This document shows, in pieces, positions 55,991-64,000 of a stretch of DNA of 64,000 nucleotides; positions within the stretch are counted from its first letter, which is position 1; each line of letters starts with the position of its first letter. This stretch comes from Sycobia sp. Sy_11 (lineage: Eukaryota; Arthropoda; Insecta; Hymenoptera; Epichrysomallidae), in NCBI GenBank assembly GCA_018907035.1, contig JACCIC010000219.1, positions 248,001 through 312,000 of the forward strand, written 5' to 3'. The translations under genes and the position numbers were made by a program. The notes beneath the pieces are model-generated. The model did not search any database. It was not told the DNA's origin and was given only the letters and a program-made list of their open reading frames with translations.

Positions 55991-56394
55991 ATGTCATAGC
56001 TCTGAAAAAAAATTTTGCATACTTCAGATTCTTTGTGTTTGTTACAGCTTTCCTTTAAATAAAGTGTGCAATAAAATTCCTTGTATATAAATTTTATTTA
56101 GCATAATAGTATAAATGTTCAAAAGCTAATAGAAAATTACTTCTTTTATACTAAAGTGAAATACCAGACACTGAAATCTAAGGTTAGTTACAGCACTTCC
56201 TTGCATGTGCATTACAATTTCTGATTCCATACAAAGAGTACTACCGAATCTCTGAAGAAAAGCTGCGAACTTCTTTAAGTATCTGATACAGGAGGTTCAA
56301 ATAATAAGGTGAATATTTGGTTTTATCAAAAAATATTTATTTATTAATTAACACTTAGCTATAATACACTTATGTCAACGCTTTTTCTAATCAT

Positions 56395-56630
56395 CGAAGT
56401 ACTTCTAATAATCATTTTTTGGTATGGCCTTGAGTCATTTCAGCGATGCAGTTTTTATCTCTTCAATCGTTGGAAATAGATGTTTTTTCATGGGTCTTTT
56501 CGGTTTTGGGAAGCGAAAAAAATCACTGGGTGCTAAATGTGGTGAGTATAGAGGTTGAGATATGATTGTGCTGTTGATTTTGGCTAAAAAATCTTTCACA
56601 AGCAAATAATTTTTGCATCGTATTGTCACC
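56395..56630 (-). pseudogene. mariner-type transposase C-terminal fragment, different family
   Basis: The minus strand reads PLYSPHLAPSDFFRFPKPKR and then FPTIEEIKTASLK, the third catalytic block and its follow-on in a mariner group other than mauritiana. It lies head-to-head with the fragment at 56633-56862. Confidence 0.7.
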
Positions 56631-56632
56631 GA

Positions 56633-56862
56633 TGATGACGAACGAATGGCTTCCGATCATTAAACCATTAAAGGACTATTGTATCGCACCCAACATATTT
56701 GTTTGAAGCGAGCATTACTGGAAAAACGGTCGCAATATGTGACCAGGCATGAGTTCGTCATTTGTATCAGAATAACGCTCGGCCACATGTGCAGTTTTGC
56801 TCAAAAACTATTAGAAAAATTTCAAAAACTATTTAAAAAATTTAATATACAAATATTACTTT
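56633..56862 (+). pseudogene. mariner transposase central fragment
   Basis: The plus strand begins HRIVT-like RIVTDDDER (first catalytic block, altered), then LKRALLEKRSQYVTRHEFVI and the decayed H-D-N-A-R-P-H region (ITLGHMCSFAQK), where the second catalytic Asp is gone. It ends at the Penelope copy 3 TSD. Confidence 0.65.
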
Positions 56863-57518
56863 ATTAATAAATATTTTTTTATTGATCTTACAGTCCAATC
56901 AAATCAATCGAAAACAATACGTAACAATATCAATACATATCTACATTAACATTAATACATCAATACACAAAAATAATAAAAATTAAAATTAAAATTAAAT
57001 TAAAAATTATAATGACAGTCAGACTGTCCTTATTTACAGTCACCCCGTAGACTAATCTGAAAATAAAATATTAGCTAAAATTTTTTTTTTTTTTGTTAGT
57101 AAAGTGCAGTCTGACTGTTCCCAACACCCTTACCTAATTGAAGATCCAGTCCAACGTTTTGAGCTCGCTACGGCTCCTCATCAGTCCCTAATGAGGAGCC
57201 GTACTAGACTGCACTTTACTAACAAAATTTTTTTCAGCTAATATTTTATTTTCAGATTAGTCTGGGGGGGTGACTGTAAATAAGGACAGTCTGACTGTCA
57301 TTCTAATTTTTAATTTAATTTTAATTTTAATTTTTATTATTTTTGTGTATGTATTAATGTTATGTAATGTGATGTATTAATGTTAATGTAGATATGTATT
57401 GAAATTGTTACGTATTGTTTTCGAGTGATTCGATTGGACTGTAAGACCAATGGAAAAATATTTATTAATTTGTATATAAGCAGTCGACAAAAGTACAATT
57501 AAATTAAATATTACTTTA
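56851..57518. mobile_element. Penelope-like foldback copy 3 (non-coding), with TSD
   Basis: The body, 56864-57505, is flanked by the perfect 13-bp repeat AAATATTACTTTA (56851-56863, 57506-57518). The arms are inverted copies of the same terminal sequence as copies 1 and 2, meeting near 57190-57200. A hammerhead-like block on the minus strand (about 57148-57187) has CTGATGA but AAAAC instead of GAAAC, so it should be inactive. The right arm lost part of the block. Confidence 0.85.
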
Positions 57519-57940
57519 ATTTATTCAAATCAAAACCTTCAATTCAGAAAAACCATTAGAGATTTATATAATTAGTCTAAATAAACTACTGCCTTAAAAT
57601 TAAAAGATATTTTCTTATATTACGTAAATTATAAGTTACAAAGTAAAAATATTTGTTCGAATTTAGAAAATTAAGGCAGTATTCTACTTTACAACTTTGA
57701 AAAAAAATGTTTTTTTGTTTTTACATTTTTCGAAAGTAAATATATTCAAGAATGTTAGCTCAAAAGTTTAGAAAGATTCAGGTAGTCTAGCTATACTTTT
57801 TCACCTTTCGAACGCACTCACCTGAGCGCGCTATTCCGACCTGCCCAGCGCGCGCGCCGGATAAGCCATCTACCTGGCCTTGTTCGCTGTAGCAGCTGTT
57901 CCCTTATTGTAAATCAAACGTGAAATTGATACGAAGAAAA
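57519..57940. other. Spacer with a GC-rich patch
   Basis: AT-rich except 57805-57900, which is unusually GC-rich for this window (GCGCGCGCGCC near 57848). No gene recognised. Confidence 0.4.
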
Positions 57941-57959
57941 TTTTAACTCAACGGATAAA

Positions 57960-58701
57960 AGGTGAGACTGCAAAACCGAAGGCCGGCGAAAAAAAATCGA
58001 AAAAAGTAGCTGCACCGAAGAAAGTCGTGAAGAAACCAAAAGTCGTGATTAAAAAAATGAAGACTGCTGATATTAGTATCAAATGAACGAAGGAGTTATC
58101 TAAAAACTACAGTCTTGCAATTGAAAGGAATTCAAATTCAGTAGAAGGCATGCGAAACGAGATCTGGGCCGGCTATTACCACAAAATCTCAATAGACTCC
58201 AAACCATATCATATGTACTGTTCAGACAGCTGGTGCAAGTATAAGAAGGCCGAAGCAAACAACGCTTTAAAAAATTATAAACATCATTCTGCTCTTGCTT
58301 GTGTTGTACAAGAGGTGCTGAAACCGATCAACAAAGATCTAACAAAAACGGAATTGCTGGAGAGATGTTTGGGCAGAAACACTCAAAATAACAGTGAGTG
58401 TTTCAACTCAACAGTTTGGGCTATGGCACCGAAGCATGTCTATAATGGAAAAAAAATCATTTTTAAAGAAGGATTCAGCCCACTTTTGAAAATAATGGAA
58501 ATTATGGGCCTGAAAATAAATCGGCCAAACCGCCATGCAGTTCGCCAATATGCGCGAACAACAGCGCATCGTTCGAGAGAACCGCCGCTCGACTGAGGCT
58601 TCCAAGGAGAACAGAACTCAAAACAAAGAGGTTAAATTAGATGAAAATACTCGCCTGGAACAAGTTGAAGGCATATTGTATGGTCCAGGCATCGTTGATT
58701 G
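57960..58701 (+). pseudogene. Mutator-like (MULE) transposase C-terminal part, preceded by a histone-H1-tail-like stretch
   Basis: The frame ending at 58701 reads MYCSDSWCKYKK, NYKHHSALACVVQEVLKPIN, ELLERCLGRNTQNNSECFN and WAMAPKHVYNGKK. After a frame shift (about 58560-58600), LYGPGIVD ends at the TGA. This matches the conserved end of arthropod Mutator-like transposases (S-W-C, K-H, K-P-I, C-L-G-T-Q-N, N-E, W, P-K, Y-G-x-G-I-x-D). In front, 57960-58085 reads GETAKPKAGEKKSKKVAAPK and VVKKPKVVIKK, a Lys/Ala/Pro-rich tail like histone H1, with a TGA between the two parts. The join is probably fortuitous or a captured retrocopy end. Confidence 0.7.
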
Positions 58702-58997
58702 AGCGTAAGATAATTTCTTCTACGATTTTTAACTTACAAAAAATTTTAAATGCGTTTTTCTCAAAACAGCGTTTTCTAGTACCGTGGTTATGAAAACTAA
58801 AAAACTATTGAACAAATCCTTATGGAATTTTGAACACATATTCTATATGTTTTTATCAACAGTGCTAACTACAATCAACTTAAAATTTTAATTCACTATA
58901 TTTTTATTGCAAGAAAAGACGGAAAAAAAGCAATTTTTTTCTTTCGTATTTTAGCCGCCATTTTATTGATTTTGAACGTATATAAAATATTCTAGTT

Positions 58998-59745
58998 AGC
59001 CAAATTATATAAAGCCAAATTCCACCCATTTAAAGTTAATCTGGTTCATAAGTTGAATAAAGGTGATTTCGATCGTCGTGTTGAATTTTTTGAAGTCATG
59101 ATGGAACACATAGTTGAAAATCCTGAATTTTCATACAATATAGAATTCTCATATGAGGCGATTTTTCAACTTGATGGAATTTTCAATAGGCATAAATGTA
59201 GATATTGGTCATATAATAATCCTCATTGGACTAGAGAAGATAAATCAGCATATCCAGAAAAATTAAATGTTTGGGCTGGAATTCTCAACAACAGAATCAG
59301 AAGACCTTTTTTATTGATGGTGACTGAAATGCACAAAATTATGAATATATGCTATGGAATTAAATAGTTCCTGTAATTAGAGAAACAGATTGGGCCAACT
59401 TAGAGAATACATGGTTTCAACAGGATGGCGCGGGACCCCACTATGCACAACACGTTCGTAATTTCCTAGATGAAGTTTTTTTTAATCGATGGATAGGGCG
59501 GAGAGGTACTATAGAATGGCCATTTAGATCACCTGACTTAACACCTCTTGATTATTTTTTTGGGGTTACTTAAAAATAGGGTATACAAAATAAAACCTCA
59601 AAATTTAGACGAAGTATGGCAAAGAATTATTGATGAATCAGCGCTTATTCCTACGGAAGTGATGCGAAATGCAGTTGATGCTTTTTACCACCGGTTAGCT
59701 TACTGTCATGAAGTAAATGGAGGTCAATTTGAGCAGTTAAAGTAA
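58998..59745 (+). pseudogene. Tc1/IS630-type transposase remnant
   Basis: The plus strand reads HPFKVNLVHKLNKGDFDRRV, IEFSYEAIFQLDG (family S-D-E-A, so the first catalytic Asp is Tyr), CRYWSYNNPHW, KLNVWAGI. A stop follows at 59367. It continues in other frames with WFQQDGAGPHYAQHVRNFLD (second Asp), RRGTIEWPFRSPDLTPLDYFF (third), and 59548-59745, which includes ALIPTEVMRNAVDAFYHRL and ends GQFEQLK. This is the C-terminal two thirds of an insect transposase family known for the long R-Y-W and W-A-G-I blocks. The GTGTTCCGGGAC...GAACACCC near 60272-60300 looks like one end of the element. Confidence 0.7.
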
Positions 59746-59781
59746 AAAATTGCAGTCCATAATGCTTATGATCAAATGTGA

Positions 59782-59854
59782 GAGGCAAGGAGACTCAAGC
59801 TAATCAAGCACCCCATTGTGACAGGCAAGGGCACTCAGGCTAATCAAGCACCCC
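59782..59854. repeat. Two-copy tandem repeat, period about 41 bp
   Basis: AGGCAAGG(A/G)...ACTCA(A/G)GCTAATCAAGCACCCC at about 59782-59814 and 59823-59854. Confidence 0.8.
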
Positions 59855-59859
59855 AAAGG

Positions 59860-60306
59860 GAACAGATTTTATTATGTCCACGTTGTTGTTCCTGGGTAAT
59901 GCTAAAAGGGTAAGTAAGAAAATTCAAAGTAAAATGTCCTTGAAGGGTATCTTTAAGGCCGTGCAGAGCGTCACCGTTGCATGCACTTTGATAAAGGCAT
60001 AAAGGTAATAGCTTCTGTGGTACAAAAATTGAGAACTTCCAACGCCAAGAGATTTCCAGACCTTGTTCGAGGTTAAATGACCTTGTGTGACCATCAGGGT
60101 CATCTATGACCCATAACGTGAGCACATGTTTGAACGTAAAATTTTCTGCTCTTTCGATTTCCGTTGTCAAAAATAGGGATTCCTATTTGAAAAAGCAAAG
60201 TAGACCTTCAAATGACCTTCAAAGTTTACTCTAGATTGACCTTGACCTTGTCCAAAATCAATTTACCTGGAAAATTATTAAGGTGTTCCGGGACTTTTTG
60301 AACACC

Positions 60307-60360
<54 letters not shown>

Positions 60361-60699
60361 TTAAATATGCCGTTAGTGCGCCTTTTTCTTCTGATACTCG
60401 GCCAATTACAATTAAAATACAAACAATTACATTTATTATTAGTATTATTATTTATTTTATTTACTTAATTATTTATTTGTTTATTTATTTTTTCTACATA
60501 TATAACTGATAATGATATTTAGAATAAGGATATATTCTTTATTAATGTTATCGCTCTTACCTATTTTGCTTTAATATAGATCGTAATAATTCGTTACTTT
60601 GCGCTCGCGCTTGCTCTTTCTCACATTCACGTGATTTGATACATTTTCAGAACTTGTGCTATTCGACACGTTTATGTTATTTGTCGTACCTGTTTCATG
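59860..60699. other. 3' part of the Tc1-type element and AT-rich spacer
   Basis: 59860-60305 carries repeated ACCTT/TGACCTT words and ends in GAACACCC, probably the end of the transposon. 60306-60356 is a (TA)n run. 60360-60699 has nothing recognised. Confidence 0.5.
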
Positions 60700-62018
60700 A
60701 AACATATATTCATCTTGAATATATGTTTATAAAATCTAGTTTTCCTTTTCTATATCATAGCCCCTCCAAATTTTTATTTGGCTCATATAAACCGTTGTCG
60801 TGTGGCCATATACTTCTGAATTGGATAAATTTTTCATTGTATAGATATCGGACGGTAAAATGTCAACTATAACCATGGAACCTTTGAATTTATATTGTAA
60901 TTTACAGATCTCCGCTGTTGCAATTGGGTTTATCTTTATGTAAACATCATCACCTAGTTGATATTTTACAATTCTTATGATACGTAACTTTATAAGCTTT
61001 CTGATTCTGAATTATTTCGCGGATTTTACACCGAATTTTTCGCAATTTTCGTTAAAACGAGGTAAATATCTGTACAATGCTCTAAATGGAGCTGCACCCG
61101 TAGTTTTACAAACAGTCGCGTTGAAATCATTTTCAATATTTTTAAGACCACTACCCCATCAATTTTCTCCTGTTACAATTACATTACATACCCTCATAGC
61201 AGGTAAAAAGACGGAGTTAAGGATATGTTCGACTTCATAACTTTCACAATATTTTGAAAATTGTTCAAATGAAAGAAGGATTTTACAAAGCTTTCTAATT
61301 TTATTATTGTAGTTGCAAATTTTACATCATTTAGCGTATACAGTTGAACAAATTTAGTTAAATTATCAATTATAGCTAGCGCGGACTTATTTTCCTTTTT
61401 TGTCGATATGAATGGTCTTAAATGGTCAATATGTATAGTTTCAAATGGTCACCTTCCAGGAGGCATTGGATGGAATTGGCCCTCACCTCTTTCCCTTTTA
61501 CTTTTAGCTACGATACATTCAACGCAATTTGTAATATCTCGCTTTAAATAACTGCGCATTTACGGAAAATAATAATATTCTTTAACTCGCGCCAAAGTTA
61601 TATCTAGTACGAACTGATTCGTACAGTTATAGAATCGCACTGCTATCTATTTCCTCATCGCTTAAGGTGTAACAACTACATCGCGCTCGTCTTCATTTTA
61701 TTTTTTTATTTTTTTATTTTTAGCTGGTGTTCGCGTATTACTATCTTTAAGTAAAATATTGATTTTCTTTAAAATGCCGCCTAAAAGATTAAAATCCTTT
61801 CTCTGAAACATTAATATATTGTCTTTCCGTGTATCAATGTTTTCCATATATTCGTGATCTTCATCAGATTCTAAACGAAATACACTATCCCGTTCCTTAT
61901 CTTCACGCGTTTCTATTATCGGACATCGTGACAGTGTGCCTACATGCTGCATTTTGACTCCGGCCCTGTGTGGAATATCAAAACTAAATTCAGAAATCGC
62001 GCTAAGCGAACGTGCCAC
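60700..62018 (-). pseudogene. Ty3/Gypsy pol remnant: RNase H end and integrase
   Basis: The minus strand 62018-61698 starts with FSFDIPHRAGVKMQHVGTLSR, the RNase H end (H-R-x-G, V-D-A-L-S-R with Asp as Gly). After a Lys-rich gap, about 61570-61450 reads DITNCVECIVAKSKRERGEG, an integrase zinc part. 61450-61340 reads PFETIHIDHLRPFISTKKEN and LAIIDNLTKFVQLYT, the core with its first Asp. Later, GAAPFRALYRYLPRF and GDDVYIKIN show the core end and C-terminal domain. It is full of stops and shifts. This is a different Gypsy lineage from the 13-kb element. Confidence 0.7.
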
Positions 62019-62075
62019 ACATTAATGTATAAGAAGCATTCGCAGTCAGTTATGACGATAAAAGGAATGCTTTTC

Positions 62076-62318
62076 AAAAATGCTCGTAGGCCTAGAGGCC
62101 TACGATGGCTCGATCGCTAGAGCGAAGGAATAGTAACTTGGTGATCCGAGTTCAAATCCCGGTCTCGGCCGATTGACACAAGCACCGCTGTAATAATTTA
62201 CATGTGCTTTGTTTACAAACACATCGTAGACCTCCGTCGCTGATTAGCACCAATATTTGGAAGCATAAATAGAGCGACGTTAAATAACATAAAAAAAAAA
62301 AAAAAAAAAAAAATGCTC
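62076..62318 (+). mobile_element. tRNA-derived SINE, copy 2, with poly-A tail and TSD
   Basis: The SINE body spans 62086 to about 62308. Its tRNA-related head has GGCTCGATCGCTAGAGCG as the A-box region and GTTCAAATCCCGGTCTCGG as the B box (pol III internal promoter). The body is shared with 28708-28906, and an A run of about 23 nt ends it. Direct repeats AAAAATGCTC lie at 62076-62085 and about 62309-62318, read as the TSD. A palindrome TAGGCCTAGAGGCCTA opens the element. The parent tRNA is not identified. Confidence 0.85.
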
Positions 62319-62462
62319 ATAATCATTTCATTGCCTATGCCATAGCCATCAGCTCTAGCCTACTCGAATGGTCTTTAGATTCTGTCTCATTGTACAATAC
62401 TTTTGTAACATCGAGCTAATAATAAGAACAAAATATTATTAATTTTAATAGATGTAAATATT

Positions 62463-62464
<2 letters not shown>

Positions 62465-62499
<35 letters not shown>

Positions 62500-62564
62500 G
62501 AACACACACACACACACGCACACACACACACACACACACATATATATAATAATAATATATACAA

Positions 62565-62625
<61 letters not shown>
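62465..62625. repeat. (TA)n and (CA)n microsatellites in the LTR
   Basis: TA 62465-62496, CA 62500-62540, TA 62567-62625, at the same LTR end as in the other copies. Confidence 0.9.
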
Positions 62626-62629
<4 letters not shown>

Positions 62630-62944
62630 TTTGTAGAATAAAAGTAAAATCGAAACTGAATAAATCTCATAGAATATGTCACATCTTATTTGGGCGAGGA
62701 AAACAACTTCGTAATACCGCCGAAATAAGGCGTTGGCTTGCGCAAGCTCATACGTCAGAAGCGTATGTTTTCCGACGAAGGTCTTTTAGGTAGCGCAATA
62801 TAGTAACGCATAAAAATAGTAACACATGTTCCGAACATAATTTATAAAATTACACTGATATTAAGGCTAAGAATAAGAAAAATAAATAACATAAAATAAG
62901 CCATAAAAACGAGGAGCAGAGAGGGGGACTGCGGATAGTTATAT

Positions 62945-62976
62945 GAAAAATCGGGTATATAAAGCCCCGATTTTTC
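62945..62976 (+). promoter_or_regulatory. LTR TATA box enclosed by an inverted repeat, second copy
   Basis: GAAAAATCGGG, TATATAAAG, then CCCCGATTTTTC; the same structure as at 39823-39856, in the plus orientation. Confidence 0.7.
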
Positions 62977-63528
62977 CACAAAAAAGTAGTCTCAGTCCAG
63001 AAGCAGCAGCGATTTCTATATTAGTATCAATCAGTCTCAGTCTTGATCAGTCAAGGAGCAGTAATATCAGCATCTCTCTCTCTCTCTCCCTGTGTTCAAC
63101 GGCAGAAAATAAAAGTAAGAAATAAAATTAATTATAATTTGACTATTATTTTTCATTCTCGCTCCTCTGTCTTGCTCTTTCCATAAAACCGGGGAAGTGA
63201 TTGGTCTTCCTACATGATAGGACTATACATGCCTCTCTCTCTTTTTTTTATATATATTCACAAATAAACACATATAGGTTCTGGTATAGGGAAATAGATA
63301 TTGGTAGGCCGAAGCGGATACGGCTTTCCTTTTGAAAAAAAGGGAATTCGTATTTAAGCGAAGCCTTTGGACTCCTGTCTATGTAATGAAGCATAGGAAG
63401 CATTCTAATATAAAATAAACGGAAATAGCTATATTTTCTTTTCCTTTGTTTAATAATCCCGAGCTAGTGGAGGAAACTCCAGGCTCGAAATAAAGCTAGG
63501 CTACATTGAAACACACATGCGTATGTTT

Positions 63529-63850
63529 AAAAATATGCGCGTGCACTTCAAAATAAAGTCGATGTGCACGAAAGGGCGAATATGCCCAGACGTCACATTA
63601 TACTTTAAATTTTTGGGGGTTCATCCGGGATATTTACAATTGGCCTGAAACAATTGAAAAAAAAATATCAACAAATAATAACAACCAACAAAAATATGCG
63701 CGTGCACTTCAAATAAAGTCGATGTGCACGAAAGGGCGAATATGCCCAGACGTCACATTATACTTTAAATTTTTGGGGGCTCATCCGGGATATTTACAAT
63801 TGGCGTGAAACAATTGAAAAAAAAAATATCAACAAATAATCATAAGAAAA
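63529..63850 (+). repeat. 161-bp tandem duplication spanning the LTR end and primer site
   Basis: Units 63529-63689 and 63690-63850 each contain GCGCGTGCACTTC, the LTR end GCCCAGACGTCACA, and TTTGGGGG(C/T)TCATCCGGGAT. The first unit's end is the true LTR end; the second lies in the internal region. A few single-base differences separate them. Confidence 0.9.
63614..63791 (+). promoter_or_regulatory. Two primer-binding sites, tRNA-Pro-like
   Basis: 63614-63631 reads TGGGGGTTCATCCGGGAT and 63774-63791 reads TGGGGGCTCATCCGGGAT, one in each unit of the tandem duplication. The spacing to the LTR end is again 16 nt. Confidence 0.7.
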
Positions 63851-63949
63851 ACAAATACTTCAAAAAGGAAAAAAAGTGAGAATTGATAAACAACATAAGA
63901 AACAATAAATAAAAGAAAAGGATTATAAAAAGAAAAAGTACTACCTTGC

Positions 63950-64000
63950 CTTTTTTTTGTCTAGTGGATGAACTAGGTTCTACCAATCGGTGAAAAAGGT
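63950..64000 (+). CDS. Start of the Cys-rich frame in the second element copy, cut by the window edge
   Basis: After a T-rich run ending TTTTGTCTAG, the plus strand reads TGGATGAACTAGG, then a stretch coding YQSVKK in a frame displaced by two bases. It corresponds to the beginning of the frame at 50476 downwards on the minus strand (LVDNLGYQTLKK). It confirms that the upstream frame belongs to the family and shows the same acceptor-like AG. Confidence 0.5.

Larger units (their letters stand above)
62404..63597 (+). repeat. 5' LTR of a second copy of the 13-kb Gypsy family
   Basis: It starts TGTAACATCGAGCTAATAAT and ends GCCCAGACGTCACA, the reverse orientation of the LTRs at 39275-40570 and 50975-52466. 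It contains TA runs (62465-62496, 62567-62625), a CA run (62500-62540), the palindromic TATA box (62945-62976) and a CT-rich stretch (63072-63092). It is followed by the primer site. The element continues beyond the window. Confidence 0.88.

Overview
This window reads as AT-rich nuclear DNA of an insect, most likely a hymenopteran and plausibly an ant. The taxon is an inference from the mix of elements: mauritiana-type mariner, BEL/Pao, Penelope-like elements and an env-bearing Ty3/Gypsy element. I recognise no host gene with confidence. Almost everything identifiable is transposable element (TE) sequence, in many layers, separated by AT-rich spacers and microsatellites.

Left part (1-20 kb): a dead I/R1-type LINE on the minus strand runs off the left edge (1-4560). 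An unrecognised spacer follows, then a Penelope-like foldback (9.16-9.91 kb) with hammerhead-ribozyme motifs. A BEL/Pao protease remnant (11.4-12.0 kb, minus) and a BEL/Pao protease-RT remnant (18.2-19.5 kb, plus) flank a large inverted duplication. That duplication holds two solo LTRs with clean target-site duplications (TSDs): 13097-13746 (5 bp) and 14620-17102 (4 bp).

Middle (20-39 kb): a Russian-doll nest. A plus-strand Gypsy (21.0-22.9 and 28.0-28.4 kb) is split by a minus-strand BEL/Pao. The BEL/Pao is split by a Penelope-like element (13-bp TSD), which is split by a mariner with an uninterrupted 345-aa transposase (24857-23820). Next come a tRNA-derived SINE, a decayed mariner, a Penelope-like element with an open RT-GIY-YIG frame (33131-32319), a 1.1-kb palindrome with a second type of hammerhead motif, and a mariner cut in two by a 2.3-kb solo LTR.

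Right-centre (39.3-52.5 kb): a complete 13.2-kb Ty3/Gypsy retroelement on the minus strand, bounded by LTRs and a perfect 4-bp TSD (ATAC). Reading leftwards from the 5' LTR it has a tRNA-Pro-like primer site set 16 nt inside the LTR, a Met-less Cys-rich frame not in the standard gag-pol-env plan, a coiled-coil frame, gag, a protease region with a partial duplication, RT-RNase H, integrase and an env-like glycoprotein. Frameshifts, stops and a changed integrase catalytic residue show the copy is dead. The 5' part of a second copy enters at the right edge (62404-64000, plus) and again holds the primer site and the start of the Cys-rich frame.

Right part (52.5-62.4 kb): an unrecognised spacer, mariner fragments, a third Penelope foldback, a Mutator-like transposase C-terminus preceded by a histone-H1-tail-like stretch, a Tc1/IS630-type transposase remnant, a minus-strand Gypsy integrase remnant and a second SINE copy.

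The observations most worth following are the Cys-rich frame and offset primer site of the 13-kb retroelement, its unusual env, the TATA box held in the loop of a palindrome in its LTR, and the two hammerhead designs in the Penelope-type foldbacks.
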